Source: Tomocerus qinae
Lineage: Eukaryota; Arthropoda; Collembola; Entomobryomorpha; Tomoceridae
DNA length: 64,000 bases
Direction: 5' to 3'
Assembly (NCBI GenBank): GCA_020055645.1
Contig: CM034548.1
Coordinates: forward strand, 11,222,001-11,286,000
In this document: in pieces, positions 27,001-41,296 of the stretch
How positions within the stretch are numbered: the first letter of the stretch is position 1
How the letters are laid out: each line of letters starts with the position of its first letter
The notes under the pieces: generated by a model
The model's database searches: none
Seen by the model: the letters and a program-made list of their open reading frames with translations, nothing else
What the model was told of the DNA's origin: nothing
Made by a program: the position numbers and the translations under genes

Positions 27001-30000
27001 GACTTCAAACATATCTCTACTAATTTTTGAATCGGCCAAAAGTGGCAGTGACAAGGAAAGTGCAATACCTTGGTATATTTTAAAATGCTGCACTTTGTGG
27101 GATAGAAAAAATGATGTTGAAAGAGCGGGGTGAGTTGTGGATGAGTGTGCAGCGTATGAAACTGCCTTTCTTCATGTTGTTTCAATCCATCAGCACACAT
27201 CACATCATCTTTCTTAGAGTTGATGATGAGTTTGTTGTTAGTTTTGACGTTGAGACTGATGAGAATCACACTATTGCATTAGGCACTTATGTGCAGCTAT
27301 TCAATCACGGTTTAAGGAATACTTATATTTTATGTCTGTGCAATTAGAATGCCTGATTCTCTCTGCTATTCACATTATTACCTAGGTACGACTTTCTTTG
27401 ACTCTGACTAACTCTACTATAATCCGTCTTTATGTCCTTACTTGCTCTTTTTCATACCAGTGCCGACAAAAATGAATGGAATGAACAAAGACGGAAACTC
27501 AACTTCACTCATCAGATAATCCCTCCGAAAATTCATTAAGAGTCAAATGCATGGCTTTAGGCATTCCTATATTATGTCTATTCCTTATTATCCCAGTTCA
27601 AACAGATTCCAAGTTTAAAATGACTTTTTATTACTCTAAAACAAACTGGAATGTAGTATGTGTGATTTCAAACGTATTTACATAATATATGCAATGCATA
27701 ATCCTTGGCGAAGTTACCTTAAAATAGAAATCTACTCTTTGCAGTTACATACTTGTGTAATGTCTATCGGAGTGTTATTGACATTTACTAAGAGTAATTG
27801 TCGTTAACTTCCATGACATTTGTTAGTGTCAGTTTAACCTTATCCTGGCTTACTATAAGTATGCTAAATTTGAACTCAACATAATAAATCACCCACTCAT
27901 AACCATGAAATTTCAGTTGCTACTATGTAATTAAACCTGTTTCTGTGGTGAACCACAAATTGACCAAATTGTCCATGTTACATAATATTTTAATTCCTCC
28001 GACAGAAATCATGTATTTGCTGTCGATATAAATGGCATTTGTTTCTATTTAGTATCAAATACTGATTTAGTATAAAAATCAGATGTCTATTGAAACATAA
28101 TTTCAAAATCTAAAAAAATTAATTAGTGACTTTTGTTGAAAGTTCTCGTAAGATATATTTGCCTATTGCAAAATTGCTAAAATAAGTAAAAGAGGGCAAA
28201 TTATTTATTCTTTTGTCCTCTGGTTTTGTTTTCTTAAAGCACATGTTATTTTATGTCAGAGTAAAGAAATCTCTCATATAAATACAGAAACGAGTAGCAT
28301 AAGTGAGAGTTAATAATAAATTTTATGTGCGTTTGGTCGGCCTGCTGGCTGGTTAAAGTTTTCCTGGTTCCTCTTTGCTTACAGTTCATTTGCAGCCATA
28401 ACAAATGGTAGATGAATAATTCCACTGTTACCGACACATGAAAATATAAACATTCCAGAGTAAGGAAATGTATGAAGAAGAGTTCAAAAGTTGTGGAAAT
28501 TCCTGCTGAGTATTTGCACAGAAGAGTTAAAGGGCGAGACAACTACTTGAAAAATTACAATTTCTATTGTATAGATAGTTATTGACTATGAAAAGGATTT
28601 AAGTTAGTTGAGATATGTAAATTGACTAGAGATTAAATCTCAAAGAGATTTTATTACTGACTTGTACACATGTACATGTCTCATAGTGGTGATGCCTTGC
28701 ATATTATCGTAGATCCTTATAGACAGTTGCTACATATGACATTACTTTCCATCTTTCTTCAGAGATAAGACAGTTGCTCTCTTTTATATGTACAGTGCAT
28801 GATCTGCAGCCTCGTCTCAACTCTCACTCTTAAGTTGGTTCAGTTGGTTAGCAGAAAAAAATCCGCCACATTTGCCAAAATATTCTAAATGTGTTTGCAC
28901 GTTGGCTCGTCCCTTCTTCACTACAGAAAACAAGCAAAGGATGGATTTCAGTGCCACTATCGTAAATACAAGCTGCTCACTACAGACGGATCTTGCTGCC
29001 GGGTAGATCATGTACCCGTATAATATATACAACATGTACTACTGATGCACAGAAAAAAATTTGCGGAAGAATAGATCAGGATTAGATCAGGTTTAAATGT
29101 ACGTATATCCCATATTGTGTAACACATGTGTATATCGTGTATAGACAAATCTATAAACATAATATGTAACATTAAAACCGGAATACAGAAATACTATATA
29201 ATGATTACTATACAGATACTATAAAGTATAGAATGGCTATTCTGCTTTACTCTGCAGAAAATACAATAATTTAACAGAGGTATGTGTATTTTATTTATCC
29301 ATCTGCCGGCAAGGCACTTTCCTTTTCGTTCACAGTGCCAGTTACACGAGTCTGGAAAAAATTTACGTACATCTAACCATCTAACTATGTGCTATATGAC
29401 ACTTGTACAGTTTCTAATGGGTAGTGAAGTAATCCACTCTACTTCGGCTTGTACTCATTAATATTGCATTCATAGAATGTGTATAATTTCCAAAGACAAG
29501 ATTATGCTACACTAACTAAACATTCTATTAAAAATACTCATTTGAGCCCATTATGTTGTTCCTATTCCTACCAAACATATTAGAAGGTAAATATGTTGAT
29601 TCGATGGTATGCCGTTTTAAAATAACAGATATCTGTCTCATTAAAAGTATCATATGAACTCACGCAATAAAAATAAAATGCATACCAGCTTTCGCAAATG
29701 CTTAATTCCCTTACCTAAATACATACTTAAAATATGTACTTTGCTCACTACAATTACAGTAGCGGCGACTATCATTATATTATTACCATTTGAGTATGCC
29801 ATGGGATATAGTACGGAATACTCTTTTTAAAATCATAGACATTAAATTAAAGCTTGAGTAATAAAATAATAGTAAGACTTCTTCACAAATAGTAGTATGA
29901 GAGGAGCAGTGTGCAAAAAATAAATGGATGCAGGAAATATCAGCTTCATGGAATTATTTGTGGAGGTGACGCCGTCTTGCAATTTTGAGTGTACATGCAT

Positions 30001-33000
30001 ATTATGTCATACGTAGGAATTCTATTGGAGTTTTGTCAATGTGGAATGTATTGAATATTTTGTAGTCTACAGTATTCAGGGCTTGATAACATATTCATAA
30101 TGGTATTCAATCTTTATCGAAATTCTTGAATTTCTTTTTATTTTATTACTGGTATAAGTCAGGCATGTTGAATATTTCATTTAAATTTTTTATATGTCAC
30201 ATATTAAACATGCCGGAATGTATAAATGACATGCTATGCAGATTGAAAATAATATTTGAGCGTTAACCATTCAGTAGTAGAAACATTTAATCAAAAGTAA
30301 ACATTACAGTTAAATATAAGTACATGTTTTGAATTAGATTTTATAGTTTTATTTAATAGGTAAATAGTAGCTTAGATGTCGAAGAAGCGCTAATGCAAAT
30401 AAATGGAGTTTAAATATAATCATTCACACACCTAAGTAGTACATAAATAAAGTTACTGTGTGGTCCCGTATGAAAGTTGTGTTCGTGTTAACAGTGTTAA
30501 GTCAACTGAAATCTCGTCAAGATCTCAAGTGAAGACAGCCAAGCAATTCTTCGTTAATGTAAAGTAAAGTTGAAAGGAAAGCTAACCAGCCTTGTCTTTT
30601 TTGGCATTGACTCTGACTGTACAAATGGTAGTAACATTAATATCACTTGATAGCAATACCACTTAACATAATACAGAGTGATACATAGAACATACATAAC
30701 GACTTGCATAACATATGATCTAATATTATATATATCCCATTGCTCCAATTCAATTCCACTCGACTCGTGTACACACTGTACAATAATGGCCATGTCATGC
30801 ATTAAGATGAGGTGACTCTAATCGTAAAAGTTATTTTAATACTTTAAATACTTTGAGTAGGAAGATTTAATACAAACTACACAAGCAATAAAATGCATAT
30901 TTCTTTTGGCTCGCTTTGCAACTGTCTCACCTTTTTTATCCTCACAGAGATACTAAATAAATCTTTGTACTCCTCTTACTTTTCCATATTGTAAACATTC
31001 TCATGTAAACATTTATCTAGCAAAGCTAACCAACTGCCAACTGAGATTAACATTCTACATAAATATTATATACAAATAAATAGTGCATGAAATATCTATT
31101 TATATTACAACTAAGTAACTTATTGGATGACAAGGATTCACTGATTAATCACTCGATTTTCATTGCCACATAATAACAGAGACTGTCACTCAGTTTTAAA
31201 TCCGATGACAGTGAAACTTAAGAATATGAAAAGTTGTGCAAGATGTGCAAAAGGGCAAGATGTAACTTTAATATGTAGGATAGTCAATATAAAAAACGAC
31301 GTTTATTAATTGCAGTCTGATAATAATTCTCGCATTCATAGAATAGTAAATCAAACAATCTTACAATGCTGATAATGATTAACAGCTCATTCATTTACAG
31401 ATTAAACATACTTAGTCTTTATCTATATCACACCATGCATATTAAACATTGAAAAATAACCGAATACAAAGATTTATGGAAATTTATAAAAATTTCAAAG
31501 TCTATCTCAATGGTTTGCTGCAAACTGACCACAAATAAAATTATGTTGTGTCTCCAATGTCCACAACAAATAAAGCTCTGCATCCAGAATTAAAACCGGT
31601 GTAATCCACATTTAAATCGCCTTTATGGGTTTGGTATTTGTGAATCTTTTATTTATATGGCCTACAACAAATAAAGATTGCATACAGTAAAATTTCGTTT
31701 TAGAAACCTCGGACATGGAAAAGAAATTACAAATGTACAAAGCGTAGTAAATGACATTGTAAAATAGCTACTGATGTTTATTTGATGTCAAATCGTCTTT
31801 CTACACTTAAATTGAATGATTTGAGTCCTTCAATATTCATATCGTTTCTCCCACTCGAAAAGATGGTCTCACTGAAGAAATTATACTGTGTAGCAATAAT
31901 CCTTAATTATTTTGGTAATAAATGTAACGTAATAATTTACGTCTGTCTAGCAAAGGATGAAAAGAATTAATGTAATTGGCAGTAAGACTATCAAAAGGTT
32001 ATATTTTTGTGGTGCATTGTCTGATTGTCTGTGGGTGGCTCCAGCGATGATATTATGAGTAACATCTCTCCATTGTCAGAAATGCATTTGATTGTGTAGC
32101 AAGGAAAAAGTAAACTTGACGTAACAAAACAATACAAAGCTTATAAATAAACAGAAAGGAGTCGGCTTTATTTTTATTTATGCATTTGGCTATGAATGAA
32201 GTGGAGTCTTGAGCGAGACAAGGCAGGCAAGGAGACGAGCTAAACATTCTTTTTACCATTTGTGTACATAATTATGTTTCTGTCTGGTTTGCTCTAATCT
32301 TTAGTGGAGCGAGAGAATGATCAAGAGTGATGTGATGAGTGTTTACAATTTACTCATGCAGTCTGTCTTAAGCTTTAAATGAGATACATATCATTCATAA
32401 ATAGATGGATATTATAGACATGGCAGTGCATTGCTCTATATACGTGGTTCAATGACGTGTAATCTCCCTGCATAATTACAGACTATCGTAAATAACACCA
32501 GCCAAACCTCGTTTCCCATTAGATTTGCATGTGAATTAAATTTACCTTTTTCTACCGAGGCTTTTTACATCTGAATACGTCTTTTCAGCTCAACCCTCTT
32601 CATACTCATCTTAATTATATATTTCTACTTTTAGCATTCATATAAAAGTCATCCTTGTAGTAGTAATATAATGTCTATGTAGAATCAAAGAGTCGCCGTT
32701 TCACAAAAAATGAAACTAGCGACAAAAAATATTTTTTATCTGGCACACCATATCTTTTCCCTTAAAAGGAGATCAAGTGCATTCACAATGTTATACTATC
32801 TATTTAGATATACGTAACGGAACTTTTGCAGCATCATTTTCAGAGGACATTTCCTCTTTCTCTGACACTTGACCTATTTCGTATAAATAACTTAGGAAGC
32901 GAGTTCCAAATACACTGTATAAAAATGCATATATAAGCAGTACCTATGCAAAAATGTCAGTACCTATTCCTACTAACTACATGATTTGTGTCTACAACTT

Positions 33001-34821
33001 AATGTAAATCAAGGATGTATCCCAAATTATCTTGTAATCTTGTACATTAGAGGACATTTAATCCAAATTCCTTTAATCTTCATTAATATAACATTAATCC
33101 TCATTATACCATCGAGTTATATCATATTTAAAGCTACTCTCATGTCTGCTGTAATTTTAAAGACTTAATTCAACTCTATTATAATAACATTTAAATAGTG
33201 AGACTAAAAGGAGGTATCCTTTGTTAGAAAATTACTTTAAAATTAAAACTATCATCGTATTGTGTGTCAACCTCTCTATTTGTCTTAAAATTCGTGCCTA
33301 CTATAAATACTAGAGATAAATAGTAATGTCCTTTACATATCAAAAATTGGAATTAACTAGAATGAATAGTAGCATTAATTTAAATAAGTTGCGTTTTATA
33401 GCATGCATGCTTGAGATTGCACGTTTAATGAATCCAAGTTTATAGTTATATGAATTAGATACACAATATTGAATTTAAAACGCATATATTCAGGTTAAAA
33501 AAGCCATGAGGATAGGATGGGATTAGTGCGAACAAAGAAGAGTTGATGTTGTCGGTCTTTTTCGTCAATATTTTATTACTAGTACCTACTCCCAATGCCC
33601 TCGGTCTTAAACCTACTTCTAGAGTGTTGTCATATTTGTTAGAGTAAATGCTGCACTAAAACGTTAACTGCTATAGCAAAACAATCTAGACGAAAGTAAT
33701 GCGTTTGTGATTTTGTTTGTCTCTTATCTATCATCCAAAGCAGAGCTAAGGCATGCATGAAACATTACTTTTAATTGTTTTTATTTGTGGTATCTTTAGC
33801 CTTAGTGAAAATATGTATGGATTTAAGTGGCATGCAATTCCCTTTGTATTATTAGTGCTAGCGCTCCTCGTTGATAATAAAGAACTGCATTAAACATCTC
33901 ATTCTAGTAAGTAAGTAATCAAATTCATGTCCATGAAATCCATTAAAATATTTGTGCGTGGTAGTTGCATTAAGTACATACAATAACATTCTTTTTGTGA
34001 TTTTCTGAAATAGTCAGCCTTTTCTCTACAGATTAGATAAAGAAGTTGCACCATGCATTCACAATTACTTAATGCTGCACTAAATTCACTATACTTCCTT
34101 GTAATTATGTCAGCTAAAATCTCTAAAAATACCAATCTATCTACATTGATGTATATAACTTGTAAAACGAGATAAAAACTTAATAATGCATGAAATTATG
34201 GCATTTGTGCATCCATTGAGAAGATTTATTTGTCTACATGGATAATATTTGTGTTGACTATCTAATGTTTGTGATTGTATATACAAACTAAGCAAAACAA
34301 TATTTATGCCATGGAGGACTAAATTAATTTATGGTACATACCTACAAAGGAAGTATAATAAACGGTGTTTACGTTCTAGAGACGTTACCTATGTCTACAT
34401 AATATAGGCCAAGTAAATATACATACAATACAAGTACATGAACAAAAGATGTAATAGCATATTATGTGATTCGACTGCAGGTACTTGTTAGCTTGTTTAC
34501 GGATCCAGTTGAAAGGAAAGCTCTCAAGAATGTTAAATGGCATAATACTACTACGTAGGCGCATAAGTTATGTTTGCTCATATTTTATGATAGGAAATGT
34601 AGGCTGAGAGAGTTGCTATTGTATGTGTGTAAATTGAGATACATTATGCACTTGTGGCAGGGCAAATTTTGAAAAGGGGTACCTGTAACTAGGGTTGGTT
34701 TATATATAAATAGTTGTATCATTGATGTTGTTGAAATGGAGGGAACAATAATGTCTTTGTGTGTGAATCGTACAAATTGGCAAGAAGTTTAAGAATGTGG
34801 GCTTGTTTGTGTTGATTGCAG

Positions 34822-34881
34822 GTCCCAAAGAAGTTCTGACAGTTTAGATTGTCGAAACAACTGTTTATTAGTCTCTCCAAG
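34822..34881 (+). other. 5' UTR part of connectin-like coding exon 1
   Basis: A splice acceptor (GTTGATTGCAG ending at 34,821) precedes the start codon by 60 bases. This implies at least one upstream non-coding exon whose position I could not determine. Confidence 0.4.
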
Positions 34882-37800
34882 ATGAAATCACGCATTCCAA
34901 AATCCTGGTCATCGTCTCCGTTGTGCAGACTGCAAGTAGTGATACTTCTCCTCAGTGTTTATTTAGTTACGGGAAGTTTGGGGAATGAGGAGGATGAGAT
35001 CGACCCGTGCAATTTTCCAAAAAAAGAAATCTATTGCTATTGTCCTGTGGATCACCCGGTGGAAATCAATTGCCAAGTGAGGAAGGACGTGAAGATCGGG
35101 GATGGAGACCCGAGATGGACGGCGTTCAAAAAGTTAAACATGACAAGGTCTCTGACATTCGTCAATCGTCCGGACAGGGCTTTGACGTTTTTCCCATCGC
35201 CGAAAATGTTTCCGGGTATGTCAAGCTTGCTCTACTTCTCGTCAAAACTATCGGAATTTAAAGAGATCCCTCCATTCGCTTTCGGAAACTCAGCATCACT
35301 CAGTGACGTTACCCTTGTGGACGACGAGATTGAATTTCTCTCTCCAAATGCATTTGGAAACATGAAAAACTTGACTCGATTGAGTTTGGGGGAAAATCTC
35401 ATCCGAGAAATTAACCGAGAGGTATTTGTCAACTTGCCTCAACTCACTGGGCTCTACTTGGACAAAAATCGAATCCACATCATCCACGATGAAGCATTTA
35501 AGGAATTGGGGCACCTTGAGGAACTCGATTTGCAGCATAATAATATGACAACACTCATCCGGGAATCTTTCGTCGGTCTTAAGAATTTGAAACGCCTGGA
35601 TCTCAGGAGCAACACGATTGACTTTCTCGGAGATCACGTATTTGCTGAGATGCCGAATCTTCAAGATTTGGATTTAGCAGCCAATAAAATTCGCTCAGTG
35701 AGCGCGTCGGCATTTGCTGGCCTCAAGCAAATCACCCGTCTCATTCTCCAGGAAAATAAGATCGTGGTTCTCCATCCGACGACCTTCACTCACCTGCACA
35801 TGATCCATTTACTCGACTTACGGAATAATGAGCTCGAGTCTCTGAGTTGGTCTCTCATCCACCCGATTTATACCAACCTCAAAAACGTCAGCATGCAGCT
35901 CATGATCGAAGGTGAGTTCAACAAATCCTAACAACCATCTCTTTACATAACATGATTGTCATTCCGCAATGCTAAATCATATCAGGGCATCTCGCTAACT
36001 ACCTACATGATATGACTTACTCCACTCCAATCAATTTCCTCCCAACATTTCTACTGTTTCCGCACTCTCACTGCTTTCTCATTATTATCTTTTCGATTTC
36101 ATGCCAGATGGGCATTACTATTCCATCCGTACTCTCTACTACTATCTCTCGCTGGCTGGCAGTCGACTCCTCTGTCAAACTATCCAAAAGAACAACTCGT
36201 GATATCCTTCCACACTTATATTTTATTTTTATTGCACCAAACTTCCTTGCAACAACAGAATATTTTATTTATGTCAAGTACAGCATAATAATGTCCTTCG
36301 TCTCATGCACATATAAGTAGCATAACCTATTAGGCACATGGCGTTTAAATTACAGTACACAGTTAGTTGACTTCTCTTTGTAGTCACTCTCTCATCTCTT
36401 TCTCTATGTAGTATTAGCTCTTTTGACTTCCTTTTCCTTATCTGTCTTGCATTATTATGACTTATTTAAGTAGTTTTTCCATCTTGACATGAATTCATCT
36501 GTCTCATTACCATAGGAGATAGGAGAGCGAGAGCTTTCTTTCCTGTCAAGATGTCTTTCTCCCAAGGTAGTTTCTGCGATGAATTCCATATTATACCTGC
36601 TCTGCGTATGTACCTCTATATTTCAATTCCGTCTGCACCTTCTTCCAAAGGCTTCCTTGAATTCCATATGACCATCATCTTACTCTGTAGGGTAATCTCC
36701 GCTCTATGCATAATTATATTTTGTCTATTGTACTACCTACTGCATTGCATAAGACGTCTTTTCAGCACCGTTATGTAATGCTCTGTTGGCAATTTCCCTA
36801 TTTGCATTCCAGATTTTCCGTTTCATATTTCAGCTCCTTTATTTCTCTTTGTGCTGAAATAAAACGTTTCGTAGTCTGATTAAATGAAGTCGGCGTGAAT
36901 TTTCAGCGAATTAGAATATTCCTTTTGTCTCCGTAGTACGGATAAATGCACTGGAGCCTTAAGGTGACAGGTGAACCAAGCCATGCAATAATAAAGTTAA
37001 TATTTGTACACACTGCCGAACAGAATCCTGCTGAATGTTTGTGGCATCCCATGGCAAACAACCAATTTGTGAAACTTTTCTGTCGACTCCATTAATAATA
37101 AATAAAACATGTAACTGCAGAGTTGAGCTTTCTCCACCTGCAAATGCAATTTTTATCAGCCTAGAATCTCCTGTTTTACTCCTGGGAAATTGAATTGCAT
37201 TTTTATTAGCATAAACAAACTAATTAGCATCAAACTCACTTAAAAGTCGAAATACAGAAAATTTATGAATTAATAAAAAAAATGCTATTTATTTATTAAT
37301 AATATTCTCGCAATTTTTACTGAAATTTAAGACAAAAACGAGAATTCTATGAAAAATACTTTATTCTTCCCAAGTATAACTGGTGAAGAATCTTAATCCA
37401 TACAAGTTTGTCACGAAAAGGAATGAAAAGTCCCTTGTGCATTAAAGTTAGACTTTTGAGGAGATATTGTAGGAAGATTTTGCAAAAGCAGAAATGATAT
37501 TGTGCCAGGCACATTTAGAGTTGGGAGATTAGATGAGAGTTGCACTCAGGTGGATTTCAGTTGGACTTACTTAGTTGGGAATTGGCAATATGTTTATCTA
37601 GCGGAGAAAACACACTCATTTAATATGAGATGGAGAAAAAAGCAAATGAGTCCATTTCCCGTTATCGTATATTTTTATAACCCTACGGGTCATAAATCAG
37701 TAGCTGAGTGAGGCTCATCGTTGAAATGCATGGAGGAAGGAATGGGTGAGGATTCCTCTTACTTACCCATCGAATCCGAAAGTATAGTTAAGAGGGAAAT

Positions 37801-39719
37801 ATCTAATGCAGTTACTTCCAGGAGTTTTATCATTACTCCTACTGTAGCAACATTGAAACAGCTGTAGTTTTATGATTGTGTATGTATCTATAGGTATCTG
37901 TATTATTGTAGAGCGAGTTAGAAGTTGATGTGGAGCAATGATTTGATTATCTGTTCAGTTCAGTTGCATTCAGAGCAGAAACTTTTTCTCTCATTTCGGT
38001 TTCGGCTACATCTTGTGCAATTCATGGTTAGTTGGTTAAATTACATGCAAATCATGGAAATCACAGGGAACAAATGTATCTTGGCAGACGACGTTGGGAA
38101 CGTCTTATCGTGGACTCCTTCTGTTCCGTCGAGAGAGTGAATTCGGTTTCATTTGCTTAAACATGAGTTATGGCTTCTATTTTATTCAACTCAGTCACAA
38201 TCAGTCAGTCAGTCAGCTCAAAAGATGAATTAATTTCATTGTATTACGTGAGGTTCATATAAAATGTTCATAGATTCATATCATAACTAATGCCGCCTGC
38301 CTATGCTCCGTCCCCAACGCTATTTGAGGAGAAATCGCTTGGGCTGTTGGATGTGACTCAGGTCTTAAAACAAATACATCTCATAGAAAACTGGCTGACT
38401 CTTCACTCACATTGACATTCATTGCATTTCATTCATTTCGAAGCTGTTTCGCCTGTCTTCTTGTCTCAACTTGTCCGTCTCCTCTTTTTCCCGTCTGCCA
38501 TTCTCCTTGATTTTGATTCAACTTTTTACAACTCCCAGACGTGAATCAATTTATTATTTCTCTCTCTCTCTGAATTTTCCGACTGCCTTGACTACACTAC
38601 TCTCTGGACAACTTGGCATTACATGGTATGGCCATGGACATACGCAACTTGCAAACTCTAACATCAACATTGTAGTAGTAGTACAACATGAGCCAGTGCA
38701 GTCGACTCCAAGTGTAACCGATAAAATGAAAGGAGTTGATATTGATAACTTTATCTCACCATCATCAAACATCATAATACAAAGTATAAACTTGCAAAAA
38801 AATTATTTATCGCAAAGAACATCTCTGTCATGATGATTTACATCCATCTGCTCCCAAGAACACGCACACAGCACACAAACTACTATATATATCCCTACTA
38901 CTCCATATCATATCACCCTTGGATATTGTACTATTATATTTATATTATCTCATGCATCTACACTTTATTATCAACGGTACTGTAATATCTTTCCTCTGAT
39001 CTGTAACGCCAATAAAGCTTCGTAGTTATAAGTGTGGTCCTAATTAAAAATGCAGGAGAATAATATTTTAATGATGTAATGATGCAGGAAATCGTTTTGT
39101 GTGTGACTGTCCCCTTCTGTGGATGGCTCGTCTGTACGTGGAAGCGGAGAGCGTGAATGTTAAGGAACACCTGAGCAAGATCGAATGCGACTTTTATCAG
39201 AGACCAGAGCATGGGCATCACTCTCACCACCACGTGAAGGAGACTCGTGTGGGAAGGAAAACTGTAAATGTCACCGTCGTGGCTGCTGCACCGGAAGAAA
39301 CAACAACGTATCAGTCGTACAACGGACAGAAGCCGGTGATCCAGCTGACTGCGGAAGACTTGAAATGTCACCACGACTCTGGCCACAAAAAGAATACAAA
39401 CAGTCACTGGAATGGAGATGACACGGAGTTGGTTGACAAGGAGTCCCATGACGAGTCTGCTCCCAGCAAAGAAGTTCTCACCCTGCACGACCGACATCCC
39501 GGCAAAGAACCCGCGACCGCGACAGAAAAATCCTTCGGGGACAGTGAGAAAGACATAATTCAGCAGAGTCATCACAGTCTCACCGAAACGTCTCTCCCGG
39601 ACAAATCCAGCAGCAGCCACAGTCACAGCCAGAGTGTGGCTCCGTCAACAGCCACATCTCCAGCCACTACTTCCTTCCTTATCTTATTATTATCCGTTGC
39701 AGTAGCCACACATTTCTAA
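34882..39719 (+). CDS. connectin-like GPI-anchored leucine-rich-repeat protein
   Basis: Two coding exons, 34,882-35,911 and 39,088-39,719, are joined through a GT-AG intron (donor GTGAGT, acceptor GATGCAG) that splits a Gly codon and restores the frame; the product has 553 residues. Order: signal peptide (about 1-34), Cys-containing N-flank (Cys43, 52, 54, 64), about nine 24-residue LRRs (113-343), an LRRCT cap whose NRFVCDCPLLW motif begins just across the junction, a His/Ser/Thr-rich stalk, and a hydrophobic C-terminus (SFLILLLSVAVATHF) typical of a GPI signal. Layout and LRR text resemble Drosophila Connectin, a homophilic adhesion molecule on motor neurons and muscles. That role is inferred. 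The ATG at 34,882 is chosen over an in-frame TTG at 34,849 because it starts the signal peptide. Another GPI-linked LRR family member is the main alternative. Confidence 0.75.
38201..38216. repeat. (TCAG)4 microsatellite
   Basis: Four perfect TCAG units in the connectin-like intron. Confidence 0.8.
38559..38571. repeat. short CT dinucleotide repeat
   Basis: About six CT/TC units in the connectin-like intron, part of a wider pyrimidine-rich segment. Confidence 0.7.
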
Positions 39720-40342
39720 GGAAAACTCAAGACTCTTTCAAGACTGCACTCTGGCATGTCTTCCCATTTCATTACATTTCGTTTATCATTTATACCCTTA
39801 CTACTCTCACGTAACGCATTTACCGAACCTATCGATATCTTTCTAAAAGTCGAATTAATTCAACACCCTACGAGGAAGGATATCAGATAGCATCTAATAG
39901 TCGTCTATTAAATACTTCCAATTTAAACAGACATTTATGTACTCTGCTTTAGCTCTTCATTTCTGTTACATTTACACTCTATTTACTATACTACTATGTG
40001 GATTACCTACTCAATAATATTTATTAATACATTAGCAAAGGTCTGGGATCTGGAATGTACAATAGTATAGCCATTGTATTATAACTTAGATAGTAGAACT
40101 GTGTGTATTGTTATAAGAGAATGTTCTTTAGTGAGTACATTATGTAGGGTCTTTCTACTCAAAGCATTGCCTACATAATTTAGAGTGAGTTAGTCTGGAT
40201 TACTATTTAGCACTAACTCCCTATGTATGCATGTAGTAAATGTAATTGTTACTACATAATAATAAGGACAAGTGTTATGGAAGGTACTAATGCAATGCAA
40301 ATAGATACTTAGAGGGTTGTTGGCCCTTGTGTAGTTGTCTCT

Positions 40343-40348
40343 AATAAA
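40343..40348 (+). terminator. candidate poly(A) signal of the connectin-like gene
   Basis: A canonical AATAAA lies 624 bases after the stop codon. An ATTAAA variant occurs earlier, near 39,907. Which is used cannot be told from sequence. Confidence 0.3.
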
Positions 40349-41296
40349 CTAGAGCAGATAGAATATAGAAAAGGGGATTTGGAGCACTTGAGCTGAGGAC
40401 AGATGAACGGAAATGAAAACACAGGAGGTCAAGCCAAGTCAAGTCGATGTTAAGTTTAAGTAGCTGAAGCTTTCGGGTAATTGGATGGAGCTTGAGTTTT
40501 ACTTTTATTTCCGCCTCTAAAAATCATCAGATAAGTACGCTAAATAAACAGCGAGAGAGTAGTGCATATGTGTTGGGTGTTTGCGTGTATGTATTTGTTG
40601 TGGTCGGAGATAATAATGTAGTAGTTCTTTCTGCCTAGTTGTCGGAATGCCATAAAAAGTAGTTGAGTGTAAAGCAATGAAAGGAGTTAGTTAGATATAA
40701 CTCCTTTCCAAGTCCTTTAGCTCTATATATAAGAATGTACTAGACTAGGTAGTATATTGATAGCGTCGCCCAAAGGCCAGGCGGGTCAGCCGGATTCTGC
40801 TGAACAATAATCTACAGTGTGCGGACAGGGAAGACCAGGAGACATCGAAAAGAGTCTCATCTTCTATTACCCACACATGAGCAAATGATAATATGTATTT
40901 AGTAGGAGATCTCACTTACCTTTCATGTATTGCATGTAAGTTGACTTCCAGATTCAGTTTTATTTTGCCTTCGAGATAGGCTAGCACCCAATTTTCTCCC
41001 TAACAGTTATGTATTGTTATTGCTGTAGTCTCCTGGTAACAAATGTCGTCGTAGCTTAGAGTTTAGCTGAAATTGAAACTGCAGGCCGACCGTCTCGTTC
41101 TTAGCTTCCCTTCAAGAGCGTTATCTCACGCAAAAGTGAAGATCATTCTCGTCTATGGTTAACAAAACGTCGTCTCCTAATAATAACAGTAATTCTTTAT
41201 TAGGACGACAATTGTTGAATTTATAGATATAAATATACTTAAAGAGGACTTCAGTATTCCCTGTCACTACTATTTCTCATTATCATTTTAATTATC

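Larger units (their letters stand above)
14764..34821. other. 20-kb stretch without a supported gene
   Basis: Only short AT-rich frames occur, none with a domain, signal peptide plus matching splice sites, or coherent composition. It may include 5' UTR exons and regulatory DNA of the connectin-like gene downstream, since that gene's first visible exon starts at a splice acceptor. A perfect 11-bp AT-only inverted repeat with a 2-base loop lies at 15,964-15,987. A TATAAAAG lies at 21,044-21,051 but no gene follows it clearly. Confidence 0.55.
35912..39087 (+). other. intron of the connectin-like gene
   Basis: A 3,176-base intron with GTGAGT donor and TGATGCAG acceptor. It contains several open frames without recognisable content, a short CT tract at 38,559-38,571 and a TCAG tetranucleotide run at 38,201-38,216. 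No nested gene is supported. Confidence 0.8.

Noticed and set aside
34849-34881. TTG-initiated extension of the connectin-like frame
   Set aside because: The ATG at 34,882 starts a good signal peptide; the upstream bases are better read as 5' UTR.
38471-38833. 120-codon frame in the connectin-like intron
   Set aside because: It contains a CT repeat and shows no domain or splice support; a minus-strand frame covers much of the same bases.
39099-39626. 222-codon minus-strand frame 38,958-39,626
   Set aside because: It is the antisense shadow of connectin-like exon 2, whose sense frame has the LRRCT cap and GPI signal.
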